Below, piece by piece: positions 1 to 5,929 of a stretch of 7,314 nt of DNA. The position numbers and the translations under genes are program-made. The notes beneath the pieces were generated by a model. It was not told the origin of the DNA and did not search any database. It saw nothing but the letters and a program-made list of their open reading frames with translations. Source of the stretch: Candidatus Zipacnadia bacterium (GTDB taxonomy: Bacteria > Armatimonadota > Zipacnadia > Zipacnadales > Zipacnadaceae); assembly GCA_029821215.1 (NCBI GenBank), contig JALGTV010000125.1:1-7314 (forward strand), read 5' to 3'. Numbering within the stretch: the first letter of the stretch is position 1; each line of letters opens with the position of its first letter.

Positions 1-1
1 C

Positions 2-190
2 CTCTTTATTGCTCACGATATGCCGACTGTCCGCTATATGAGTGATTTAATAGCAGTTATGTACCGGGGCCGGATTGTGGAATGGGGCCCAGCCCCGGCC
101 ATATTTGGTCATCCCACCCATCCATATACCCACTTGTTACTGTCTGCTTCTCGAACCCTGCAAGGTCTCCAACCCACACAGCAAGTCTAA
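2..190 (+). CDS. Oligopeptide/dipeptide ABC transporter ATP-binding protein, C-terminal fragment (5' end outside window)
   Basis: This is the last 62 codons of an ATPase that powers import of peptides (or nickel/sugar-like ligands) through an Opp/Dpp-type ABC permease at the inner face of the cytoplasmic membrane. The visible part opens with the H-loop strand 'LFIAHDM', then 'VRYMSDLIAVMYRGRIVEWG', and then the oligo_HPY hallmark 'HPTHPYTHLLLSA'. That order is diagnostic for the OppD/OppF/DppF family. Walker A, the signature and Walker B lie left of the window. The frame closes with TAA at 188-190, only about 20 residues after HPYT. Family members usually continue with a Cys-containing tail (GCxF...RC...C). 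That tail is present downstream in the same frame but interrupted by stops (see 191-304). The gene is convergent with the minus-strand operon. OppF versus OppD or DppF cannot be decided from this fragment. Confidence 0.9.
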   Translation, partial: LFIAHDMPTVRYMSDLIAVMYRGRIVEWGPAPAIFGHPTHPYTHLLLSASRTLQGLQPTQQV

Positions 191-304
191 GGGGAATAGC
201 CACCACCTACTGCTACCTTGCCTCAGAACGGGTGCCGGTTTGAGGCCGTCCGGCAATAGCAGCAGACTATCTGTGCCGTAGCCAATTCCCCTGTCCTGCC
301 ATGA
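191..304 (+). pseudogene. Decayed in-frame C-terminal tail of the peptide-transporter ATPase
   Basis: Reading on in the frame of the upstream ATPase gives Gly-Glu at 191-196, a TAG at 197-199, a Pro-rich stretch, 'NGCRF' at 227-241, a TAG at 257-259, a Cys codon at 272-274, 'SPVLP' and finally TGA at 302-304. OppF/DppF proteins typically end with a segment of the form (K/E)GE-x-P-x-P...GCxFxxRC(x6)C....P. Here the GE, the Pro cluster, GCRF and a Cys eleven residues after that Phe all keep their spacing with no indel. The three stops (188, 197, 257) fall inside this homologous stretch, and the first Cys after Phe is lost. I read it as a nonsense-degraded tail, so the working protein, if any, ends at 190. 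Chance resemblance is the main alternative, because only a few residues are diagnostic. Confidence 0.55.
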
Positions 305-326
305 TACCCGGGACAGGCTGCTACGG
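276..326. terminator. Nested hairpin at convergent gene junction, possible bidirectional terminator
   Basis: There are two concentric perfect inverted repeats. The outer one is CCGTAGC (276-282) with GCTACGG (320-326), and the inner one is CCTGTCC (290-296) with GGACAGG (311-317). The structure sits exactly where the rightward ATPase gene and the leftward lipoprotein gene meet, and its right arm covers the lipoprotein stop codon (321-323). Neither strand shows a clear T-run after the stem, so it is not a canonical intrinsic terminator. It could still stabilise or end both transcripts. A smaller stem, TGCCGG (233-238) with CCGGCA (250-255), lies just to the left. AGGGGAAT (190-197) can also pair with ATTCCCCT (285-292) as a competing fold. 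Confidence 0.45.
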
Positions 327-962
327 AGCAGGGGGAGGGGTGCTGCCTGAGGCTATCATATAAATTGTACTGATCCCGGTAATCACGGGCCGTACATTGA
401 CCGACGCGGGCAATGTGCCCGCCAGGTCATAGCCGGTTTTGCTAACTGCTATTGTCTGGTTACCCAGCGGCACACAGTGAATCTCAAACTCGCCGCTGCT
501 GTCACTAGTGTCACTTTGGCCACCTACAGTCACCTCCACACCTTCTAAGGGCGGAGTATTCCCCTCGTCAATGTACTCCTTTACATCGCCGCTAACCCAC
601 GTCTTCTGCCAGGTAAGCGGCCAATCTGTGTCCAGTCCTACTACTATTCGCAGCAGCTTAATGGCGTCTCCCACATCGGTGCTGCAATTCTGATTGGCGT
701 CAGCAACCGGTGTATCATCGTCCAAGCCGACCACTATCCGCAGTATCTTGATGGCATCACCCACACCGGGGCTATGGTCCTCATCCAGGTCACCCAATAG
801 GGGAGTAGCTATAACATAAGTAGGCTGCGTCGCCGCGGGCTTAACCGTGTTAGTGGCATGGGGTTGAAGCGCCGCAGTCGGAGCATTGCTTCCGCCACAA
901 CCACCTATTAGTATCCCCACTGCAATTATTAGGATAACACTCTTAACTCCAGTCGTGGTCAT
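321..962 (-). CDS. Dockerin-like lipoprotein with a carboxypeptidase-regulatory-like domain
   Basis: This 213-residue protein is predicted to be exported and lipid-anchored. Residues 1-21 form a signal peptide with a hydrophobic core, ending in the lipobox I-G-G-C with Cys22 as the modified residue. A Thr/Ala/Pro-rich linker follows (about 23-55). Two F-hand/dockerin-like repeats come next, at 57-80 and 87-110. Each has acidic or Asn residues at loop positions 1, 3, 5 and 12 (D58, D60, D62, D69; D88, N90, N92, D99) followed by a helix of the type 'DAIKxLRIVVGL'. Residues about 122-205 resemble one CarboxypepD_reg/CNA-B-like beta-sandwich ('LEGVEVTVGG...SGEFEI...Y'), ending in a short Pro tail. 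The ATG has an AGGAGG at 971-976 with an 8-nt spacer. The gene lies 26 nt after the large modular protein gene and is probably co-transcribed with it. Dockerins normally bind cohesins, but I see no cohesin here and the binding partner is unknown. Confidence 0.9.
   Translation of the reverse strand: MTTTGVKSVILIIAVGILIGGCGGSNAPTAALQPHATNTVKPAATQPTYVIATPLLGDLDEDHSPGVGDAIKILRIVVGLDDDTPVADANQNCSTDVGDAIKLLRIVVGLDTDWPLTWQKTWVSGDVKEYIDEGNTPPLEGVEVTVGGQSDTSDSSGEFEIHCVPLGNQTIAVSKTGYDLAGTLPASVNVRPVITGISTIYMIASGSTPPPAP
633..704 (-). repeat. Dockerin-like repeat 2 within the lipoprotein gene
   Basis: This stretch codes for residues 87-110. The calcium ligands are D-x-N-x-N-x6-D, with loop position 5 being Asn in place of the usual Asp, and Cys93 sits in the loop. 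The repeat pair makes a complete two-loop dockerin type I-like module. Confidence 0.7.
723..794 (-). repeat. Dockerin-like repeat 1 within the lipoprotein gene
   Basis: This stretch codes for residues 57-80, the first of two 24-residue F-hand-like units spaced 30 residues apart. It keeps the full D-x-D-x-D-x6-D calcium ligand pattern and shares 15 of 24 residues with the second unit. The identity is concentrated in the 'VGDAIK' and 'LRIVVGL' parts. Confidence 0.75.
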
Positions 963-970
963 ATTAGTAT

Positions 971-976
971 CCTCCT
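971..976 (-). promoter_or_regulatory. Shine-Dalgarno site of the lipoprotein gene
   Basis: A perfect AGGAGG (minus strand) sits 8 nt before the ATG at 960-962, in the 26-nt gap after the large protein gene. It supports both the chosen start and independent translation from a shared message. Confidence 0.75.
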
Positions 977-988
977 GAGGTCAATGGG

Positions 989-3900
989 TTATCTGGTTAC
1001 GGTTAGCGGGCGCAGGGAGCTGGCCGCCTGGCCGTCTTCAGTACGGGCAGTGATTACGCACAAATAAGTGCCCGCCGGGACGCGGCTGCCCCCAGCATTG
1101 GTCAGGTTCCAGAGTGTGGTATTAAGTCCCGCCGGGTTAGGTGTGCCCGCTTGGACTCGCTGTATAACCCGCCCGGCAATATTGCGAATCTGAATATCCA
1201 CTTGTGCTGACACTGACAGGGCATAAGTTATTGCTACCCGCTGGCCGCTGACCTGTTGGGCAGTTACCCCCGTTATCAGCAGGCTACTCTCAGATTTTGG
1301 CTCAGCGGTGAGCCGGAAGTGGCGCACCCCACCTTGCGGCCCGGAATTGTAGCTGTGGCCCCGTGTAGTGCGCATATAGACGGCCTTGTCTGCATCCAGG
1401 TCAGTCAGCGTCAGCCGATAATTATTAGGCACCATACTCAGGTCGGGACAGGCGACGGTTACCTGGGTATCCACCAGGTCGCAGCGCACCTCAAAGTCCC
1501 ACTGCAGCTCATCCTGGCTGGTGGGGCGAATATCAGTGGCCATCAACCCGGCCTGGGTGGGGAAGTACAGGTCTACCGAGCCATTGACCGCTGGCGGGTT
1601 GGCAATACTGAGCACCTGGGCCGTCTGCTCTCTAGCGACGCCGCAATAGTTGCACAGGTCGCGCTGTGAGCCGGCCTGAGCGGTCAGTTGTATCTGCCAG
1701 CCACCGTGGCGTGCATCTGCTGTTCCTATCTGTGTCAGTCCCACCTTCTGGGCCGCAGGGGCAACGTAATTCCAGGTGATCTCACCGTCTCCACTGGACA
1801 GCACCCAGTATCCCCACCATGGCTGGAGAGTATTATGAATCAGGTTGAGGCTGTCAGTGATGTTAGCCACCAGCTCATAGCCATTGCCCTGGTAGGTCCA
1901 CCCAAACGGGTGCAATGTAGGCGCATTGGTTATAGATGCCAGGGCGGCTTCGGAGTTATAGGGACTGCTGATGATATTCCAGCCATCCTCCACATCATAG
2001 GTAAATAGCCCGGAGACCTCGGCGCCCCCCATACTTATCTGAGTCTGAGCAGCAAAATCAGCCCAGTAGCCCCGGCCTAATAGGTAGTCTGTGGGCGCCC
2101 CGATAGTAACATAGCCTGGCCCCTGCGGATCCCACCATATTGCATCTGTCCCCAGTAGCGCTTCCATAGTCGGCGAGCCCGACAGGTTCAGAGGTATGCC
2201 AACCATTCTCTGACCGGCATCAAAGGTGTGCTGGTTCTGCGCAGTGGCGGTGAAATCTATTCCCGTGGCGTTAGCATCCGTGATCTGTACATCCTGAGTG
2301 GCCGGAGTAAATATGTAGCCTGCCGCGAGGGGGATGACTGTGTATACTCCCGGGGGAATATCGCTGATCTGGTAGGAGCCAGTAGCATCGGTGGTCCTCT
2401 GATAAGGCCCGGCCCATACTACCACTCCCGGTACAGGGTTGCCAATGGGGTCTCCTATGGTCCCGGAGATGCTGTAAGTAGCCCCAGTTTGGGCGGTAAA
2501 GTCAGCCACCATATTGGGTCCCAGGTCCACAATTCTGGCCTGGGGTACACAGATATACCCCTCTTTGGTGGGAACCACTCGGTACTGATCTACTGGGGGT
2601 AGTCCTCCCGCCGAATAGTCGCCATAGGCATTAGTGGTAGTGGTTCCTAATAGCTGGCCAGTGCCGGCGTCCTGGATGGCTATGTTCACTCCGCCCAGGG
2701 GGCCAGCAGCCGTTTCCACATGCCCGGTAATGGTAGCGCTGCCCACAAACTCTAGGTCAGTGCGGTCCGGGCCGACGATTACTGTCTCACTGACAGGATC
2801 AAAGATTATGCCGGTCTTGAACGGAGTGATGGTATATTCTCCTGGACCCAAATGGCGCAAACGAAAACTGCCATCAGCAAGGGTGGTAGTGCCGAACCCG
2901 CCATAGTCTACAGTGACCCCTTCAATGCCATTGTTCTCGGCGTCAACTACCCGACCACTGATTTCAAAAGCCGTCTGCCAGCCGGTGATGATTACGTCAG
3001 TCTGATCCGGTGGCACAGTTACGGGAAAATTCTGCGCCATGGCGTCAAAGCCCCAGTCTTCTTTGGTGGCTTCCACGTAATAAGTGGCTGGTTGTAGGTT
3101 GGTGAATGAAAACAGGCCATCGGAACCAGTAGTCTGATTTGCAGGGGTGCCGCCTCCTTGGGGCGTAAGCGTGACCTCCACACCGCTAATGGGATTAATA
3201 GACCCATCTTGGACGGTCCCTGCAATCTGGTAGGTAGGCGGTGTGACCGTGAAGTCAACGCCGGTGTGGTCTGGGGGCACTGTCTTCTGGCAAGAAGTGG
3301 GGTCAAAGCTCCAGCTAGCGTGGCTGGGAGTGAGAGTGTACTGCCCGTCATTTATCAGGCCTAATTGGTAGAAGCCCCGGTCGTCAGTAACCGCTATGCC
3401 ATTGCCGGGATCGGCTTCAATAAACACGCTTTCTACTGGCTGCCCGCCACCATCTAGCACATACCCGGAGACCGAATGAGCCGTATGAAGAGTGGACTGC
3501 CAGTGCTCGGGCGGGCCGTCCTCTTCCTCCCAGAAATCTATAGCTAGCTCATTGCCAGCCCGGGAATAGGCAAACATAAAACCCTCGCCTGCCTCGCCTA
3601 TGTCGCTGCTGTGGCTGGTGATACAGAGCACGTAACCGTCGGCGGTGTTCTGGAACTGTCCTCGCTCCCACTCCCACCACGATTTGTCCAATTCTACCTC
3701 ATTAGTGTAAAAATCACCGTTGCTCGTCATGACCACAGTCCAATACCAAGTGCGGGCCGCTTGCGGCCCTACCTGGGCGAGTTGGGTTTCGTCGGTCTCT
3801 ACCCAGGTCCCCACCAGGTCTGAATCTACGGCACTGAGCAGGCGACTGAGTCTAACACGCCCCGTGGGTGAGAACTGTATCTCAATATTATTGGCAGTGA

Positions 3901-4561
3901 GTGAGCAACCCATTTGCGCTGGCCCAATAGGCAGGCCCTCGGTGGGATCCGCACTATACAATGTTAGCAAGGTTAGTTCCGTACCTGCAGAGTTTATGCT
4001 AAGCAGGCCCCAGGACTCCAATTCAACACCTTCAGCTAACTGCTCACCCGTTATGATACCCACATCAGTAATTGTGTCACGACTAACCCAAGTTAGGGGG
4101 TTCGGCACTGAATTCTCCCATTCCCCGGTCGTTAGCCATTGCCCCGCCGCGCCGCTTGGCAAATTGGCATAGCTCGCCGCCCGCTGGAAGGTCATGGGGT
4201 CTTCCCCGGCGAATTGAAGGGTCAACTGGGAGCCACTAACCGAATAGGTTCCGGTCATAGTTTGCCCAACCGCGCCCGGTTCGCTGCTCTGCTGGATGGT
4301 GACAGAAACGTTCCCGCCACTGGCTGAGAAGATGCCAGCGTCCCAATCTCTATCACCGTAATCATTTTCGGCATAGGTAAACGAGCCATCACTACGCAGC
4401 ATCATCCCCACATGCAGGCCTGGCTCGCCAGTATTCTGCCACCAGCTCCCGACTACCCGAGAGTCAACCGCAGCAGTAACCACCGAGATATGACCTAACG
4501 TCCCCACCACCAGCCCCATAAGTATCAGACTTACTTGCAGTACCCGGTATCGGCGCAACAT
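989..4561 (-). CDS. Large secreted modular protein with carboxypeptidase-regulatory-like repeats and FlgD-like C-terminus
   Basis: I place the start at the ATG 4559-4561 (1190 aa) because AAAGGAG (4569-4575) lies 7 nt upstream. An in-frame GTG at 4580-4582 would add 7 residues but lacks a ribosome site. Residues 1-31 are a Sec-type signal peptide (MLRRYRV, hydrophobic core, then TAA-V). Residues 32-359 hold three lipocalin-like repeats, each opening with a (V/A)G-x-W motif. Residues 362-772 hold five carboxypeptidase-regulatory-like repeats (SG-x-V...G-x-V...T-D-x-x-G-x-Y...G-x-Y-x-x-x-P). Residues 780-933 are a module with GWNI (860-863) and GYW (917-919). Residues about 936-1088 are a beta-sandwich with 'GVA' and 'DLYFP'. 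Residues 1091-1190 resemble a FlgD-Ig domain ('NIAGRVI', 'VPAGTY'). There is no catalytic motif, so the role is probably structural or adhesive at the surface or outside the cell. The gene follows paaK by 72 nt and precedes the dockerin-like lipoprotein gene. The exact function is unknown. Confidence 0.92.
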   Translation of the reverse strand: MLRRYRVLQVSLILMGLVVGTLGHISVVTAAVDSRVVGSWWQNTGEPGLHVGMMLRSDGSFTYAENDYGDRDWDAGIFSASGGNVSVTIQQSSEPGAVGQTMTGTYSVSGSQLTLQFAGEDPMTFQRAASYANLPSGAAGQWLTTGEWENSVPNPLTWVSRDTITDVGIITGEQLAEGVELESWGLLSINSAGTELTLLTLYSADPTEGLPIGPAQMGCSLTANNIEIQFSPTGRVRLSRLLSAVDSDLVGTWVETDETQLAQVGPQAARTWYWTVVMTSNGDFYTNEVELDKSWWEWERGQFQNTADGYVLCITSHSSDIGEAGEGFMFAYSRAGNELAIDFWEEEDGPPEHWQSTLHTAHSVSGYVLDGGGQPVESVFIEADPGNGIAVTDDRGFYQLGLINDGQYTLTPSHASWSFDPTSCQKTVPPDHTGVDFTVTPPTYQIAGTVQDGSINPISGVEVTLTPQGGGTPANQTTGSDGLFSFTNLQPATYYVEATKEDWGFDAMAQNFPVTVPPDQTDVIITGWQTAFEISGRVVDAENNGIEGVTVDYGGFGTTTLADGSFRLRHLGPGEYTITPFKTGIIFDPVSETVIVGPDRTDLEFVGSATITGHVETAAGPLGGVNIAIQDAGTGQLLGTTTTNAYGDYSAGGLPPVDQYRVVPTKEGYICVPQARIVDLGPNMVADFTAQTGATYSISGTIGDPIGNPVPGVVVWAGPYQRTTDATGSYQISDIPPGVYTVIPLAAGYIFTPATQDVQITDANATGIDFTATAQNQHTFDAGQRMVGIPLNLSGSPTMEALLGTDAIWWDPQGPGYVTIGAPTDYLLGRGYWADFAAQTQISMGGAEVSGLFTYDVEDGWNIISSPYNSEAALASITNAPTLHPFGWTYQGNGYELVANITDSLNLIHNTLQPWWGYWVLSSGDGEITWNYVAPAAQKVGLTQIGTADARHGGWQIQLTAQAGSQRDLCNYCGVAREQTAQVLSIANPPAVNGSVDLYFPTQAGLMATDIRPTSQDELQWDFEVRCDLVDTQVTVACPDLSMVPNNYRLTLTDLDADKAVYMRTTRGHSYNSGPQGGVRHFRLTAEPKSESSLLITGVTAQQVSGQRVAITYALSVSAQVDIQIRNIAGRVIQRVQAGTPNPAGLNTTLWNLTNAGGSRVPAGTYLCVITARTEDGQAASSLRPLTVTR
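2246..3478 (-). repeat. Five tandem carboxypeptidase-regulatory-like repeats
   Basis: Five units of about 76-84 residues are coded at 3245-3478, 2984-3235, 2744-2971, 2492-2740 and 2246-2479. Each starts with a strand of the form (S/A/T)-G-x-V and has a central T-x-x-x-G-x-(Y/F) turn. Each continues with 'G-x-Y-x-(V/I)-x-P' and closes with 'D-x-(T/A)-x-x-x-F'. This is the CarboxypepD_reg (PF13620-type) pattern common in surface proteins. Confidence 0.8.
3485..4468 (-). repeat. Three tandem lipocalin-like repeats in the large secreted protein
   Basis: Three units of about 97-118 residues begin with 'VDSRVVGSW', 'PSGAAGQW' and 'VDSDLVGTW'. The first and third also share a later aromatic-Gly-Phe strand (D-W-D-A-G-x-F; W-E-W-E-R-G-x-F) and a closing 'G-x-x-L-x-x-x-F' strand. 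The pattern suggests small beta-barrels of the lipocalin-like kind. The middle copy is the most divergent. Confidence 0.5.
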
Positions 4562-4568
4562 GGGTCTG

Positions 4569-4575
4569 CTCCTTT
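4569..4575 (-). promoter_or_regulatory. Shine-Dalgarno site deciding the start of the large secreted protein
   Basis: AAAGGAG on the minus strand lies 7 nt before ATG 4559-4561. The upstream GTG at 4580-4582 has no comparable purine run in front of it, so the ATG is preferred. Confidence 0.65.
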
Positions 4576-4597
4576 CACCCACCTATGATATCCAGAG

Positions 4598-4603
4598 AGT
4601 ATA
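4598..4603 (-). promoter_or_regulatory. Candidate -10 element upstream of the secreted-protein operon
   Basis: TATACT on the minus strand (an overlapping TATTAT is 3 nt upstream) lies about 37 nt before the ATG in the 72-nt gap after paaK. No good TTGACA-like -35 is visible at 16-18 nt spacing, so this is only a candidate. It would give the two secreted-protein genes their own transcript in addition to read-through from the liv-paaK genes. No hairpin terminator was found in the same gap. Confidence 0.25.
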
Positions 4604-4633
4604 ATACTTGTCTGTACGATAGCACCATGAGCA

Positions 4634-4828
4634 CTACTTGCCAATTATCCGGAATTGGTCAGCGTCGGGGGGTATGGAGCCCGGCTCAACTAACTTGACC
4701 TCCACGGCCAGACCCAGGGTCTGTTGGAGTCGGTCCTTGATTTGCCCTTCCATTCCTATCAGCCGGCGCATCTGATCGGGGGTGGAATCGGGAGAGAGTT
4801 CAACATACACTTCCAACCGCTCCAGCGC
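4634..4828 (-). pseudogene. C-terminal PaaK segment displaced into a different frame
   Basis: This segment encodes the small AMP-binding C-terminal domain of the ligase ('ALERLEVYVELSPDS...', 'LGLAVEVKLVEPGSIP') in a different frame from the main body. Upstream this frame meets a TGA at 4865-4867, so it cannot be a separate longer gene. The main frame reads past it into non-homologous sequence and stops at 4759-4761. A net loss of one base (or 1+3n) around 4825-4831 explains both. The sequence there (TTGGCACGGCGCTGG, minus strand) is not a homopolymer or a slippery heptamer. Confidence 0.8.
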
Positions 4829-5925
4829 CGTGCCAATATTAGCTGATATTCCTTGCCTAATCCATCAATTTCTGTCAATACGCCTTCCACCTGTCCAGGG
4901 AAGATGTTAATGCCTCGCACCACAATGCGGCCGTCAGTATACTGGCTTACCCGGCTCATGCGGGCGTGGGTGCGCCCGCAGGGACACGGCTCAGTGTTCA
5001 GGCTACTCAGGTCACCGGACCGATAGCGCAGCAGGGGAAAGGCTTCCTTATTGACGGTAGTAAAAACTAATTCGCCCGACTGTCCCGGCTCTAAAACCTG
5101 GCCGCTGTCGGGATCAATGACCTCAACTAAGAACTGGTCCTCAGCAATATGCAGGCCATCCCGCTGTTCACACTCAAAGGATACCCCCGGGCCGCCCAAC
5201 TCGGCCAGACCGTAAACATCAAAGGCTTTGATAGACAGCCGGTCTTCAATTTCCTGGCGCACCGATTCATCCCAAGGCTCACCACCGAACAAGCCGATGC
5301 GCAATGACAGCTCGTGAGAGTCAATACCCATGTCCTCAGCCGTCTGGGCAATGCGCAGAGCATAATAGGGGGTGCCGATGATGACGGTAGTGCGAAAATC
5401 TCTCATTACCTCTACCTGCCGCTGAGTATCGCCGTGAGAGACAGGTATCACTGAGCTCCCTATGGCTTCAGTGCCGTAATGATAGCCAAATCCTGCCGTG
5501 AACAACCCATAGCCGAAGAATACTTGCACCACGTCCTCCTTGGTTATGCCGGCGGCGGTCAGATTCCGGGCCACCAGGTCAGTCTGGTGGCGCAAATCAT
5601 TGGCAGTCAGACCTACTACGCTGGGATGGCCGGTGGTACCCGATGACATGTGGATGCGCACCACTTCTCGCAGCGGCACCGCAAACATTCCATACGGATA
5701 ACCCCGGTGCAGGTCTTCCTTTTCAGTCAGCGGCAGCCGTCGGAGGTCAGCTATAGTCTGGATGTCTTCGGGAGTGATGTCCAGTTCTTCAAACCGGCGC
5801 CGATAGAAGGCCACATTGTGGTAGGCGCGGTTCATAGTGGCCTGCAGTCGCTCTAGTTGGAGCTGCTGAATCTCGACCCGGGGCATACATTCAATCTCGG
5901 GGTTCCAGAAGGTCTTAGCGGCCAT
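4634..5925 (-). CDS. paaK: Phenylacetate-CoA ligase family protein, frameshifted near the C-terminus
   Basis: This is a member of the ANL superfamily. PaaK uses ATP and CoA to convert phenylacetate (or a related aryl acid) to the CoA thioester in the cytosol. The intact frame runs 5925 to 4759. Its motifs are the P-loop 'SSGTTGHPSVVG' (94-105), the PaaK-type 'YGLFTAGFGYHYG', 'YGLAELGGPG' (238-247), 'YRSGDL' (301-306), 'CPCGRTHARMSR' (314-325) and 'VVRGINIFPGQVE' (335-347). After 'YQLILAR' (about residue 366) homology jumps to another frame ('ALERLEVYVELS' to the TAG at 4634-4636). Joined, the product is about 430 aa, the normal family length. The C-terminal piece ends 'EPGSIPPDADQFRIIGK', where the family usually has GKAxR, so the A10 lysine appears lost. 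The P-loop Lys is His. The ATG has AGGAGG at 5935-5940, inside the end of livF. It lies 4 nt after livF, so they probably form one operon. Confidence 0.88.
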
Positions 5926-5929
5926 CGGG

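Noticed and set aside
75..281. Separate small plus-strand gene of 68 codons at the left edge
   Set aside because: It overlaps the oligo_HPY-coding frame out of phase, and its translation resembles nothing known. The ATPase frame explains the DNA better.
188..304. Stop-codon reassignment (TAA/TAG as sense) explaining the continued ATPase frame
   Set aside because: TAG ends the lipoprotein and the ligase at natural family lengths, and TAA ends livF and the large protein. All three stop codons therefore work normally here.
1640..1655. CNYC motif in the large protein as a redox or metal site
   Set aside because: It lies at the place where related beta-sandwich modules carry D-x-x-N-x-x-GVA. A lone CxxC with no other supporting ligands is not enough to assign chemistry.
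1256..4327. Several plus-strand open frames opposite the large protein gene
   Set aside because: They are antisense shadows of a long, domain-rich coding frame. Their translations show no recognisable domains and none has a convincing ribosome site.
4580..4582. GTG start for the large secreted protein
   Set aside because: No ribosome binding site precedes it, whereas the ATG 21 nt further on has AAAGGAG at 7-nt spacing. The signal peptide also begins well at MLRRYRV.
4825..4831. Programmed ribosomal frameshifting in paaK
   Set aside because: There is no slippery heptamer, no internal Shine-Dalgarno at suitable spacing and no obvious downstream structure. This ligase family is not known for recoding.
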